Shown: piece after piece, positions 45,165 through 54,338 of the stretch | Numbering within the stretch: position 1 is the first letter of the stretch | Layout: each line of letters begins with the position of its first letter | Source of the DNA: Chloroflexota bacterium | GTDB taxonomy: Bacteria > Chloroflexota > Dehalococcoidia > Bin125 | Direction of reading: 5' to 3' | Assembly: GCA_028875225.1 (NCBI GenBank) | Contig: JAPPFB010000012.1 | Span: forward strand, 228,755-292,754 | DNA: 64,000 nt | The notes under the pieces: generated by a model | Told to the model about the DNA's origin: nothing | The model's database searches: none | The model's input: only the letters and a program-made list of their open reading frames with translations | Position numbers and translations under genes: made by a program

Positions 45165-45944
45165 ATGGCAATCGATCGACTTGAGGGACGCGTTGCGCTG
45201 ATTACCGGCGCCGGATCGGGCATCGGGCGCGCTTCGGCGCTGCGCATGGCGTCCGAAGGGGCCGCGGTGATGTGCGCCGACATCAATGCCGAGGGCGCGC
45301 AAACGACTGCCGCCCAGATCGCCGAGCACGGCGGCCGCTCGGCGACAATGGAGCTGGACGTCACCTCCGAGGATGCCGTCAAGGACGCCCTGGCGCAGAC
45401 CGTCCAGGTGCTTGGCGGCCTCGATGTGCTGTTCAACAACGCCGGCATCGGCGGCAGCCAGTACGGCTGGGACCGCACGATCGACGTCAACCTCAGCGGG
45501 GTCTACTACGGCACCTTCCACGGCGCCGCGACGCTGGCCGAGCGCGGCGGCGGATCGATCATCAACACCGCCTCGATCGCTGGACTCAACGGTCTGCTCA
45601 GCAGCGCCTCGACGCAGAACATCGACCTCGAAGTCGAGGAAGGCGCCGGAGCATACGTCGCCGCCAAGCACGGCGTGGTTGGGATCACCAGGCAGTTCGC
45701 CGTCACCTACGGCCCGCGCGGCGTCCGCGTCAACGCCGTCTGCCCCGGATACATCCACACGCCGATGACCGCCCAGATTCGCGAGATGGAAGGCGCGGAA
45801 GAGTTCCTCGCCTCCTTACACCCGATGGGCCGGCTGGGTCAGCCCGAGGAGATCGCCGCCGCAGCCGCATTCCTCGCTTCCGACGACGCCAGCTTCGTCA
45901 ACGGCGTCGCATTGCCGGTCGACGGCGGCTACACCGCTCGGTAG
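45165..45944 (+). CDS. Short-chain dehydrogenase/reductase
   Basis: NAD(P)-dependent Rossmann oxidoreductase of 259 residues. Cofactor loop TGAGSGIGRA, NNAG in FNNAGIGG, catalytic Ser in TASIAGLNG, Tyr-x3-Lys in YVAAKHG, and the C-terminal PVDGGYTAR. The acidic residue in CADINAEGA favours NAD. ATG 45165 is preferred over 45159 because GAGGAGG at 45151-45157 has a seven-base spacing to it. Followed 54 bp later by an alpha/beta hydrolase gene. Confidence 0.95.
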   Translation: MAIDRLEGRVALITGAGSGIGRASALRMASEGAAVMCADINAEGAQTTAAQIAEHGGRSATMELDVTSEDAVKDALAQTVQVLGGLDVLFNNAGIGGSQYGWDRTIDVNLSGVYYGTFHGAATLAERGGGSIINTASIAGLNGLLSSASTQNIDLEVEEGAGAYVAAKHGVVGITRQFAVTYGPRGVRVNAVCPGYIHTPMTAQIREMEGAEEFLASLHPMGRLGQPEEIAAAAAFLASDDASFVNGVALPVDGGYTAR

Positions 45945-45960
45945 GGGACCCTCACCCCAG

Positions 45961-45981
45961 CCCTCTCCCTGAAGGAGAGGG
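45961..45981. repeat. Palindrome CCCTCTCC-CTGAA-GGAGAGGG
   Basis: 8-bp stem in the gap between the SDR and alpha/beta hydrolase genes, 17 bp before the latter's start. It resembles the CTCTCCCT-type hairpin at 50408. Confidence 0.6.
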
Positions 45982-45998
45982 AGCAACTGGAGTTCACC

Positions 45999-46820
45999 AT
46001 GGCCATTGCGAACATCAACGGCGTCGACCTCTACTACGAGGACACCGGCATCGGCGACCCGATCATCTTCCAGCATGGTTACACCGCCTCGCACGACGGC
46101 TGGGCGCCGGTGATCGAGCGGATGAGCGCGAAGTACCGCTGCATCGCGATGGACTGTCGCGGCGCCGGCGACTCAGCCCATCCTGACGACGGCTACACGA
46201 TCGAGCAACTCGCCGCCGACGTCGTCGGCATGGCCGACTACCACGGCTTCGATCGCTTCCACTACGCCGGACAGAGCATGGGCGGATTAATCGGCTTCGA
46301 GCTGGGACTCTCATACCCGGACCGTCTGCTCAGCCTCTCGCTCTCCGCGCCTGCCCCGGCCGATGGAATCGCCTTTCCGCCCGAGGCACGTGCCGAAATG
46401 CGACGCCGCTGGGCCAACAAGGAGCGAGACCTGCTCATCCGCACTTCGTTGGCAGGAGTGCCGCGTGAGTCCGCCCACGCCGACGTACCGGCGCAGGTCG
46501 ACCGCCAGCTCTCGGTCTCGGTCGGGCACTACGACGGCTGCTGGGAGGCCATGGTCAACTACCACAAGGGCGATCGCCTCGGTGAGATCCAGACGCCGAC
46601 CCTGATCCTCGCCGGCGCCGCCGATTCACTCCTGACGCCCAACCTCAAAGACTTCGCCCGTCTGGGCAACGGCACGCTGCACGTCTTCAGCCGCGTCGGT
46701 CACGGAGTCCCGCGCGAAGTGCCCTCCGCCTACTCGAGAGTGATAACCGACTTCCTCGAACATGGCGTGGTCAACGCCCAGACCGTCGCCAAGGCGGTCG
46801 CCAAGGCGGCGCGGTCGTAG
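45999..46820 (+). CDS. Alpha/beta-fold hydrolase
   Basis: A 273-residue hydrolase. The oxyanion loop is FQHGYTASHDGW, nucleophile elbow GQSMGG (Ser near residue 93), acid Asp in LAGAADSLLTP and His in SRVGHGVPRE, so the catalytic triad is complete. Could be an esterase, lactonase or epoxide-type hydrolase. GGAG lies six bases before ATG 45999. Probably co-transcribed with the SDR. Confidence 0.92.
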   Translation: MAIANINGVDLYYEDTGIGDPIIFQHGYTASHDGWAPVIERMSAKYRCIAMDCRGAGDSAHPDDGYTIEQLAADVVGMADYHGFDRFHYAGQSMGGLIGFELGLSYPDRLLSLSLSAPAPADGIAFPPEARAEMRRRWANKERDLLIRTSLAGVPRESAHADVPAQVDRQLSVSVGHYDGCWEAMVNYHKGDRLGEIQTPTLILAGAADSLLTPNLKDFARLGNGTLHVFSRVGHGVPREVPSAYSRVITDFLEHGVVNAQTVAKAVAKAARS

Positions 46821-46830
46821 TGGGAATCAC

Positions 46831-47196
46831 TTACGACTGGCGCGGCAGAGGCCTGCGACGCACTCGTTCGGCGGTGACCGTCGTGAAGTAGTCAGACCAG
46901 TCGTCGCGTTCGTCCAACACCTCAAGCAGCCGCAAGGCGTGGCTCTCAATCGAGCCTGTCATACGAATCAGAATCACGCCGCGTTCCGACACCATGTCCC
47001 GGGCGAAGATCAGCTGGCCGAAATCAGTGTCGTGTGTGAGTAGCGTGCGATCCTGCTGGTTGGCCAGCGGCAAGATGTCGACATCGTCTGTACCAGGCGC
47101 GTCGAGCCTCATCCACGCCACGTCGTGCCCTGCGGCCCGAAGGGTATTGACGATGGTCAGGTGAATGTTCTCGTCGGCGAGGAAGCGCACAGCTAC
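46831..47196 (-). CDS. DUF5615 PIN-like protein (probable toxin)
   Basis: A 121-residue PIN-fold-like protein. It opens VRFLADENIHLTIVNTLRAAGHDVAWMRLDAPG and has THDTDFGQLIF, the conserved acidic residues of the DUF5615 group, which pairs with DUF433 proteins in VapBC-like toxin-antitoxin loci. GTG 47196 overlaps the DUF433 stop by 4 bp. Nuclease activity is expected from the family but not shown. Confidence 0.88.
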   Translation of the reverse strand, partial: VAVRFLADENIHLTIVNTLRAAGHDVAWMRLDAPGTDDVDILPLANQQDRTLLTHDTDFGQLIFARDMVSERGVILIRMTGSIESHALRLLEVLDERDDWSDYFTTVTAERVRRRPLPRQS

Positions 47197-47426
47197 CCGA
47201 CAAGCTTGCCTACGGCGTGCTCCTCGTGAATGAGCTCGCTCGCGAACAGCAAGCAAGCCAGAAAGTCCTCACGGCTCACTCCCGGATAGCCTTCGACCAG
47301 CTCTTCCATCGTCCAGCCGTTGCCGAGGCATTCGAGGACAAACTCGACCGAGATGCGCGTGTCCTTGATCACGGGCTTGCCGGTCAACACGCCGGGCTTG
47401 CGCTCGATTCGGTCTCGCCAGCACAT
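47193..47426 (-). CDS. DUF433 protein (probable antitoxin)
   Basis: A 77-residue DNA-binding-type protein with the family pattern PGVLTGKPVIKDTRISVEFVLECLGNGWTMEELVEGYPGVS (winged-helix-like). Usual antitoxin partner of DUF5615 nucleases; the gene pair is overlapping and in the usual order antitoxin-toxin. Such proteins normally repress their own promoter. Confidence 0.9.
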   Translation of the reverse strand: MCWRDRIERKPGVLTGKPVIKDTRISVEFVLECLGNGWTMEELVEGYPGVSREDFLACLLFASELIHEEHAVGKLVG

Positions 47427-47470
47427 TGCGCGACCCTCCCCGCCACTCAGTCAGCATAGCCAGATGGCGT

Positions 47471-48415
47471 CTAGTCGAACGTGATCACGAAGCGGCCCCG
47501 GTGGCCGCCCTGCTTGAACAGGCGGTGGGTCTCCGAGGCCTGCTCGGCCGGATAAGTGGAGTTAACACGCATCGTGACCTGACCGTCTTCGACCTGTTGA
47601 CGAATCTGGTCCAGCAGGTCGGCGCGACGGTCATAGGTGAACACCATGGTCACGTGGAACGTGATGTCCCGTTCCGGCTCGCCGCGCCAACCGCGAACGC
47701 TGGCGTACTGGCCGCCGTCCTTGATCGCGCCGACGGCAAGCTCGTTCTGCACGGCGCCGTCCGCCAGTCCATCGACCCCTTCTGGCACGACCTGGCGAAT
47801 CTGCTCGGAGATGTCGTCGCCGCGAGGAACAACAATGTCCGCGCCGAGATCCTTGACCAGTTGCACATCCCGATCGGACGCATCGCCGATCACGGTCAAC
47901 CCGTCCGCCTTACCCAGTTCAACCATGTATCCGCCGTAGCATCCGGCTGCGCCGGTCACGGCCAGGGTCTGCCCCGGCTGTAGTCCCATCTGATCCAGTG
48001 ACTGCCTCGCGGTCAGCGCGTTCATCGGCAGCGTCGAGGCCTCGGCATGGTTCGAGCCGGCCGGAGCACGCGTGACGGCGTCCGCCTTCAGCACGATGCT
48101 CTCGCGGTAGGCGCCGTGGCTGCCTCGCGGGATCACCATCGCCATCACCGCGTCGCCGACTTGCAGGTCGGTCTCCGTATCCGGTCCCACCTCGTCGATC
48201 ACGCCGGCGGCGTCCATGCCGGGGATGTACGGCGGTGGACCGGACTCGCGCAATGCGTCGGCGCGCGCGCCGCCGCGAATGAACGTGTCGGTCGGATTGA
48301 CTGTGGCCGCGTGGACACGGAGTCGGACTTCGCCCGGTCCGGCATGGACTTCCGGCAGGTCGACAATCTGAAGCGCCTCGGGACCACCGAATTCGATCAC
48401 TCCTACGCCGCGCAT
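47471..48415 (-). CDS. Zinc-independent MDR-family quinone oxidoreductase
   Basis: NADPH-dependent medium-chain reductase of 314 residues, quinone-oxidoreductase type. N-terminal GroES-like domain (MRGVGVIEFGGPEALQIVDLPEV, HAATVNPTDTFIRGG), Rossmann domain with TGAAGCYGGYMVELGKA (residues about 152-168). No catalytic or structural zinc Cys cluster is seen. AGGAG lies six bases before ATG 48415. Divergent from the binding-protein gene at 48562. Confidence 0.93.
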   Translation of the reverse strand: MRGVGVIEFGGPEALQIVDLPEVHAGPGEVRLRVHAATVNPTDTFIRGGARADALRESGPPPYIPGMDAAGVIDEVGPDTETDLQVGDAVMAMVIPRGSHGAYRESIVLKADAVTRAPAGSNHAEASTLPMNALTARQSLDQMGLQPGQTLAVTGAAGCYGGYMVELGKADGLTVIGDASDRDVQLVKDLGADIVVPRGDDISEQIRQVVPEGVDGLADGAVQNELAVGAIKDGGQYASVRGWRGEPERDITFHVTMVFTYDRRADLLDQIRQQVEDGQVTMRVNSTYPAEQASETHRLFKQGGHRGRFVITFD

Positions 48416-48561
48416 GTCGCACTCCTCCTATTGAATTGGATCATTCGCGCCCAATGTAGCCCAGCGGACCTCGTGGTTCGCGACAGTTGCGAACCCCAAT
48501 GCGTCTGGCCATAATGTCGATACGCACGGCCCCGGGACGGCCGTCTGGAAGCGAGACGAGT

Positions 48562-50352
48562 ATGAGCGGTAAGAGTTACTGGAAACGAATCCGGAAGCAA
48601 CAACTCAGTCGGCGACGATTGCTCCGTGCGGGCGGCCGCGCCGGACTCGGCGCCGCCGGTTTGGCGCTGATTGGTTGCGGCGACGATGCGGATCAGCAGC
48701 AGGCGGTCGCTCAGCAGCGTCAGCAGCAACAACAACAGCAGGCAATGGCCCAGCAGCAGGACCAACAGGACCAGCAGCAGGCGATGGCCCAGCAACAGGC
48801 GCAAGATCAGCAGCAGGACGCTCCCGCTCAGCAGCAACAGCAGGATCAAGCGCAGCAACAACAACAGCAGACCGTCGCAGCCGCGCCGGCCGACGACGCG
48901 CGTCGCGGCGGGGTGCTGCGCATCGGCTCCGACATCGGCCTGTCGACTTATCGCGCGCCGTATCTCTCTTCATCGGCGCACATTCCGCTCTACATCCCGT
49001 TCTGGGACACGCTGACCAAGTACTCCCCGGACGGTCTCGACCCGCAGCCGCACCTGGCCGAGAGCTGGGAACTGAACGACGACCAGACCATGCTGCAGGT
49101 CAAGCTCCGGCCCGGCCTGGAGTTCCACAACGGCAAGCCGCTCAATGCCACCGAGGTCAAGCGCAGCCTGGAGGCGATGGACGACGAAGGGGTCGCCAAC
49201 AACCAGGTCAAGGGGATCATGACGAAGTACGTCTCATCGGTCGACGTGATCGACGATGTGACCTTGCAGCTCAACCTGGCCTGGGGCGGCACGCTGGTCT
49301 ACGACGTCCTCAACTACGCCCAGATCCACGATGTCGACGACATCCCCAATCTGGACGGATACTCCTCCCTCAACGGCTCCGGCCCGTTCAAGTTCGACGC
49401 GTCCTCCTACCAGGTTGACCAGTACGCCGCCGGCGATCGGTTCGAGAACTTCTACGAACCGGCTCTGCTCGACGGCATCGAGCAATACCAGTTCCCCGAC
49501 GCCACCGCCATGTCGCTGGCGCTGGGCGCGGGCGAGATCGACCTGACCAACCGCCTGCCCAAGCCGGACTACGAACGCTTCAACTCCGACCCCGACTACA
49601 CCGTCGTGGTTGCCCCGCCCACGCTCGCCATCTGGGTGCTGGGCATGGTCATTCCGAACGAGAATGGCGGTCACCCGGCCTTCGCCGACCCCAAGGTGCG
49701 GCAGGCGCTCTACCGCTGTGTTGACCGCGAGCGCGTTGCGAACGAGACCTTCGAAGGCCTGGCGCAACCCAAGAACATCCTCTGGCCGCCGTTCTCGCCC
49801 GGCTACGACGAGGCCCGCGACCGCGACTACTTCGACCCCGAGGAGGCAGCCAGGTTGCTCGAAGAGGCCGGCTACGGACCCGGCGAGCTGACGATCGAGC
49901 TTGGACACGCCGGCGGCGAGGCCAACGAGATCGCGCAGGTGATCCAGGCCGGCGCGGCCGAAGCGGGCATCAACCTCAACATCCAGCTCTACGAGCCGGC
50001 CGTTGCGCGCGACCGCTTCCTCAACGCCAAGCACGAGTCCTACCTCTCGTCCTACGCGTTCTTCGCGCTGCACCCGCAGACTCTGCCGGTAATGAACTTC
50101 CAGATGCGGATCCCCAACTCCTGCGCCTACGGTCCGGACTACTACCAGGCGTTGATCGACAGCTTCGGCACTGCCGACTCGGACGCGCGCCGGAACGAGC
50201 TGCTCGAGGAATTCAACACGCTGCTGGATAACGAGCCCTGGATCGCCCCGATCGTCACCCGCAGCGACATCTGGGCCTGGTCGAGCAAGTTCACCGGCAT
50301 CGAATTCGACGTGCTCAGCATCCCCTCGATGCAGCGAATTCATCAGGTCTAG
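48562..50352 (+). CDS. Tat-exported lipoprotein, family 5 solute-binding protein with Q-rich linker
   Basis: Peptide/nickel-type ABC binding protein of 596 residues. The signal has a twin-arginine core (LSRRRLLRAGGRAG) and a lipobox ending in Cys39 (ALIGC), so it is exported folded and lipid-anchored. Residues 45-103 are a low-complexity linker with 39 Gln of 59. The family 5 domain follows (LAESWELNDDQTMLQVKLRPGLEFHNGKPLNATEVKRSLE). ATG 48562 fits the signal; the longer frame from 48487 would bury it. Followed by the DppB/DppC pair after 141 bp with a hairpin. Confidence 0.95.
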   Translation: MSGKSYWKRIRKQQLSRRRLLRAGGRAGLGAAGLALIGCGDDADQQQAVAQQRQQQQQQQAMAQQQDQQDQQQAMAQQQAQDQQQDAPAQQQQQDQAQQQQQQTVAAAPADDARRGGVLRIGSDIGLSTYRAPYLSSSAHIPLYIPFWDTLTKYSPDGLDPQPHLAESWELNDDQTMLQVKLRPGLEFHNGKPLNATEVKRSLEAMDDEGVANNQVKGIMTKYVSSVDVIDDVTLQLNLAWGGTLVYDVLNYAQIHDVDDIPNLDGYSSLNGSGPFKFDASSYQVDQYAAGDRFENFYEPALLDGIEQYQFPDATAMSLALGAGEIDLTNRLPKPDYERFNSDPDYTVVVAPPTLAIWVLGMVIPNENGGHPAFADPKVRQALYRCVDRERVANETFEGLAQPKNILWPPFSPGYDEARDRDYFDPEEAARLLEEAGYGPGELTIELGHAGGEANEIAQVIQAGAAEAGINLNIQLYEPAVARDRFLNAKHESYLSSYAFFALHPQTLPVMNFQMRIPNSCAYGPDYYQALIDSFGTADSDARRNELLEEFNTLLDNEPWIAPIVTRSDIWAWSSKFTGIEFDVLSIPSMQRIHQV

Positions 50353-50407
50353 CTGAGGAAGACGCCCGGCCAACTCGGTTGCAGGCTCGATCTCAGATCG
50401 AGATACT

Positions 50408-50447
50408 CTCTCCCTACTCCGCACTCTCGGGTGGGGAGTAGGGAGAG
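50408..50447. promoter_or_regulatory. 13-bp-stem hairpin between binding-protein and permease genes
   Basis: CTCTCCCTACTCC (50408-50420) pairs exactly with 50435-50447 across a 14-base loop. Hairpins between a binding-protein gene and its permease genes commonly stabilise the upstream message, giving more binding protein than permease; that role is inferred here. Confidence 0.6.
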
Positions 50448-50493
50448 GAACGCGCCAGAGGCCGATCAAGGCTGAGCGGGGAGGCGGCAGAGC

Positions 50494-51450
50494 GTGGGTC
50501 GATACCTGGTTCGGCGCTTCTTTGAAGGCATCCTGGTCGTCTTCCTGGCCAGCATCGTCATCTTCCTCATCATCCGCCTGATTCCTGGTGATCCGGCGCA
50601 GCAGCTGGCCGGAGACGATGCGACCCTTGAGGACATCGAGCAGATTCGTGAGCAGCTGGGGCTCAACGACCCCATCCTGTCGCAGTACGGGAACTGGATC
50701 AGCGGCGTCGTCCAGCTCGACTTCGGCAAGTCGTTCACCAAACGCGTGCCGGTTCGCGACCTGATCGCGCAATCCTTCCCGCCCACGATTGAGCTCGCCG
50801 TCGCGGCATACATCTTCGCGCTCGGCATCGGCGTTCCGCTCGGGGTAGCGGCGGCCGTCTGGGCCAAGAAGGCCCCCGACTATGGCGCCAGCGTGTTCAA
50901 CCTGTTCACGCTCGGCATTCCCAACTTCGTCCTCGGCATCATTCTGCTCTGGATTTTCGCCGTGGAGTTGGACCTGTTCCCCGTCTCCGGAAGAGTCAGT
51001 GTGTTCGACGACTTCGTCGCCGGGGTTCATCGGCTGGTTCTGCCCACGATTGCCGCCGGCTCGGTCATCGCGGCCGTGTTGGCACGCTTCGTGCGCACTT
51101 CGGTGGCCGAGGCGCTGGCCCAGGACTACGTGCGGACGGCGCACGCCAAGGGGTTGCAGGCGCGCAAGGTCGTGATCAATCACGCCCTGCGTAACGCGCT
51201 GATCCCAATCGTGACCATCGCCGCGCTGCAGATCGGCAACCTGCTGGCCGGCGCGATCGTGGTCGAGATCGTCTTCACCCGTCCCGGGTTCGGCTTCCTC
51301 ATCATCGACGGGATCAACGGCCGGGACTATCTGCTGATTCAGGCCATGCTGGCCATCCTCGTCTTCCTCTTCGTCGCCGCCAACACGATCGCCGACATCA
51401 CCTACGGCTATCTCGATCCACGGATCCGCGTCTCCGGATTAGCGAGCTGA
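50494..51450 (+). CDS. ABC transporter permease, DppB type
   Basis: Inner-membrane permease of 318 residues with six helices, starting GRYLVRRFFEGILVVFLASIVIFLIIRLIPGDP (family N-terminus). The EAA loop that contacts the ATPase is DYVRTAHAKGLQARKVVINHALRNALIPI. GTG 50494 after GGGGAGG. Followed three bases later by the DppC-type partner. No ATPase gene is present in the cluster. Confidence 0.96.
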   Translation: MGRYLVRRFFEGILVVFLASIVIFLIIRLIPGDPAQQLAGDDATLEDIEQIREQLGLNDPILSQYGNWISGVVQLDFGKSFTKRVPVRDLIAQSFPPTIELAVAAYIFALGIGVPLGVAAAVWAKKAPDYGASVFNLFTLGIPNFVLGIILLWIFAVELDLFPVSGRVSVFDDFVAGVHRLVLPTIAAGSVIAAVLARFVRTSVAEALAQDYVRTAHAKGLQARKVVINHALRNALIPIVTIAALQIGNLLAGAIVVEIVFTRPGFGFLIIDGINGRDYLLIQAMLAILVFLFVAANTIADITYGYLDPRIRVSGLAS

Positions 51451-51453
51451 CCG

Positions 51454-52362
51454 ATGGCCCGGACCGAATCCCAGTACGCGCCGCTTGAGCAGACCTGGCT
51501 GCGCCGTAAGCGCGATGAATCGTTGACCGTCGACGCCTTCTATCGAACCGTCACCAACCCCCAGGGCGCGATCGGCGCAGCCGTCTTCGGCCTGTTGATC
51601 TTCGTCGCGATTTTCGCCGACCTGTTGGCGCCCCACGGCGAGGCCGAGCAGATTCGCGGCGCGCGCCTCCTGGCGCCCTCCGGCGCGTACTGGTTCGGCA
51701 CCGACGATCTGTCACGCGACATCTTCAGCCGCATCCTGTTCGGTCTCAGGATCTCCCTGTATGTATCGGTCGCCGGCGTGCTCGGCGGCGGACTGGTCGG
51801 AACCATCGTGGGTTTCGTCTCGGGCTACGCAGGTGGCTGGCTCGAGGCGATCCTGATGCGCATCGTCGACACACTGCTCGCCTTCCCGTTCCTGCTGCTC
51901 GGCATCGCCGTGCTGGCAATCCTCGGGACTGGCACGTCGCAGGTCGCGCTGGCGCTGGGTATCGCGAACATTCCCGTGTTCGCGAGGATTGCGAGGGCGC
52001 AACTCCTCACAGAAAAAGAGCGCGACTATGTCCTGGCGGCTCGCTGCCTGGGAGCGTCGCCGCCGAGAATCATCGGGCGGCATATCGCGACTAACGCCCT
52101 GCCGCCGCTACTGGTGCAGGCCGCCCTGGCGATGGCCTTCGCCGTGATCGCCGAGGCGACGCTCAGCTTCCTCGGATTGGGCGCGTCGCCGCCGACGCCA
52201 ACGCTGGGCATCATCCTCAGCGACGGCCGACGCTGGCTGTTCGCCGGCAACTGGTGGTTTGTGCTCTTCCCCACTCTCGGCCTCTCGCTGATCCTGCTCT
52301 CACTCAACTTCCTCGCCGACTCCGTCGTCGAAGCGATCGACCCGCACCGCCGCCACCGCTGA
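51454..52362 (+). CDS. ABC transporter permease, DppC type
   Basis: Partner permease of 302 residues: a cytoplasmic N-terminus, then helix 1 (PQGAIGAAVFGLLIFVAIFADLLAPHG), the YWFGTDDLSRDIFSRILFG signature, and EAA loop ERDYVLAARCLGASPPRIIGRHIATNALPPLL. Forms the membrane channel with the gene just upstream. The second binding-protein gene starts 114 bp downstream. Confidence 0.96.
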   Translation: MARTESQYAPLEQTWLRRKRDESLTVDAFYRTVTNPQGAIGAAVFGLLIFVAIFADLLAPHGEAEQIRGARLLAPSGAYWFGTDDLSRDIFSRILFGLRISLYVSVAGVLGGGLVGTIVGFVSGYAGGWLEAILMRIVDTLLAFPFLLLGIAVLAILGTGTSQVALALGIANIPVFARIARAQLLTEKERDYVLAARCLGASPPRIIGRHIATNALPPLLVQAALAMAFAVIAEATLSFLGLGASPPTPTLGIILSDGRRWLFAGNWWFVLFPTLGLSLILLSLNFLADSVVEAIDPHRRHR

Positions 52363-52476
52363 TCGTTCCTCCCACTTCACAGCCTGTCTCTGCGAGACCG
52401 TTCGCATTTCGTTAGCTTCGGGCTAAAGGTCTCTACGGTCCGCGCCGGCGGGCCGAGTGTCCGAAGGGGTCCGAAC

Positions 52477-54315
52477 ATGAACGACAAGCACTGGAGCCGA
52501 ATCCGCAAGCAACGGCTGAGCCGTCGAAGCGTGCTCAAAGCGAGCGCCCGCGCCGGAGTCGGCGCGGCCGGCCTCGCCCTGGTCGGCTGCGGCGGAGACG
52601 ATGACGACGACGCCCAGCCGCAGGCGGTCGCTCAACCGGAGCAGCAACAAGAGCAGGCCATGCAGCAGCAGGCCGAGCAGCAAGCTCAGCAACAGGAGCA
52701 ACCCGAACCGCAGCAACAGCAGGCGATGCAGGAGGAGCAACAGCAACAGGCCGTCGCGCAGCAAGCACAACAACAGGAGCAAGAACAGCCGGCTGTCCAA
52801 CAGCAGGAGCAACAACAAGAGCAGCAAGCTGCTGCCGAAGCAGAGCCTGCCGGGCCGCCGCAAGGTGGCACGTTGCGACTGGGCATCGTCTACTCGCCGG
52901 CGAACTATGCCGCCCCCTACGCGGGAGATATCGCGTTCGGCCCGGCGATCTGGGAGTCCCTGACCAAGTACGGCGCAGATGGTCTGACTCCCGAGCCGCA
53001 TCTGGCCGAGAGCTGGGAATTCAACGACGACCAGACGGTCCTGACGATCACGCTGCGGTCGGACTTGACCTTCCACGATGGCAAGCCGATGACGGCGGAG
53101 GAAGTCAAGAAGAGCCTGGAGCGGATGGACGACGAGGATGTCGCCAACAGCCAGGTCAAGAGCATCTTCAACAAGTATGTGAGCGCTGTGACGGCGGTTG
53201 ACGAGACCACGCTGCAGCTCGACCTGGCCTGGCCGGGCGAGGCGATCTTCGACGCCCTGCACTTTGCCAACATCCACGACGCCGATGCGATCTCCGGACT
53301 TGAGGGCTACACACAGGTCAACGCCAGCGGCGCCTTCAGGTTCGATCCCGACTCGTACGAAGTGGATGTCTACGCCCGCGGCGACCGGTTCGAGAACTAC
53401 TACGACCCGGCCGCGCTGGACGCGGTCGAGTGGCGCTCGTTCCAGGACGCCGAATCGATGGCCCTGGCGCTCCAGGCCGGTGAGCTCGATATGGTCTACG
53501 ACCTGCCCAAGGCGTGGCACGCCAACTTCGCCGAGGACGACGGCTTCCAGGTGGAACTGGCCCCGCCGACCAGCTTACAGTGGGTGCTGGGCATGGTCGG
53601 GACGGGGCGCGGCGGCGGCCACGAGCTCATGGACGACCCGAAGGTGCGTCGAGCCATGTACCGGGTGATCGACCGCAAGCGGATCACAGCCGAGATCTTC
53701 GAGGGCCTGTCCGAAGAGAAGAACGTGCTCTGGCCGAAGTTCTCCCCGGGCTACGACGAGTCGCTGGACCGCGACTACTTCGACATCGACGAGGCCAGGG
53801 CGCTGATCACCGAAGCCGGCTACGCGGACGGAACGCCTCCGCTCAAGATCGCCTGCATCGCCTTCCAGCAGGAAGCGCTGCAGATGGCGCAGATCATCCA
53901 GCAGGACGCCGCCCAGGCCGGCATCAATGTCGAGCCGGAGGCGATGGAGTTCTCAACCTGGCTGGACGCATTCCTGGCCGGCACGCACGAGGGTCTCTAC
54001 ATGGCCCTCTTCTCGTTCTTCGCGATGCACCCGCAAACCCTGCCGGTGATGAACTACCAGATGCGGATCCCGAACTCCTGCGCCTACGACTCTCCCGAGT
54101 ACCAGGCGATGATCGACGGCTGGCCGACCGCCGACAGCGAGGACAAACGCCAAGCGCTGCTCGACGAGTTCAACAGAATCCTTGACGAAGAACCCTGGGT
54201 CGCGCCGATCTGCACCACGGTGTCGATCTGGGCCTCCCAGTCGAATGTCAAGGGATTCTGGCAAGACGTGGTCGGCCGTCCGCGGCTGCAGGACGTCTAC
54301 TTCGACGATGCCTAG
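52477..54315 (+). CDS. Second Tat-exported lipoprotein, family 5 solute-binding protein with Q-rich linker
   Basis: Paralogue of the gene at 48562 (612 residues). Twin-arginine SRRSVLKASARAG, lipobox Cys38 (ALVGC), an Asp run (41-45), then a Gln/Glu/Ala linker (47-117). The binding domain aligns along its length: LAESWEFNDDQTVLTITLRSDLTFHDGKPMTAEEVKKSLERMDDE, FSPGYDESLDRDYFD, HPQTLPVMNYQMRIPNSCAY. The last segment is nearly identical in the two, so ligands may be related. It probably shares the permeases upstream. Confidence 0.95.
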   Translation: MNDKHWSRIRKQRLSRRSVLKASARAGVGAAGLALVGCGGDDDDDAQPQAVAQPEQQQEQAMQQQAEQQAQQQEQPEPQQQQAMQEEQQQQAVAQQAQQQEQEQPAVQQQEQQQEQQAAAEAEPAGPPQGGTLRLGIVYSPANYAAPYAGDIAFGPAIWESLTKYGADGLTPEPHLAESWEFNDDQTVLTITLRSDLTFHDGKPMTAEEVKKSLERMDDEDVANSQVKSIFNKYVSAVTAVDETTLQLDLAWPGEAIFDALHFANIHDADAISGLEGYTQVNASGAFRFDPDSYEVDVYARGDRFENYYDPAALDAVEWRSFQDAESMALALQAGELDMVYDLPKAWHANFAEDDGFQVELAPPTSLQWVLGMVGTGRGGGHELMDDPKVRRAMYRVIDRKRITAEIFEGLSEEKNVLWPKFSPGYDESLDRDYFDIDEARALITEAGYADGTPPLKIACIAFQQEALQMAQIIQQDAAQAGINVEPEAMEFSTWLDAFLAGTHEGLYMALFSFFAMHPQTLPVMNYQMRIPNSCAYDSPEYQAMIDGWPTADSEDKRQALLDEFNRILDEEPWVAPICTTVSIWASQSNVKGFWQDVVGRPRLQDVYFDDA

Positions 54316-54338
54316 CGACTCATCGGCAAGCTCAACAG

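Noticed and set aside
49234-51183. 649-residue minus-strand open frame over the binding-protein and permease genes
   Set aside because: Shadow frame: no recognisable motifs, and it spans two well-supported plus-strand genes.
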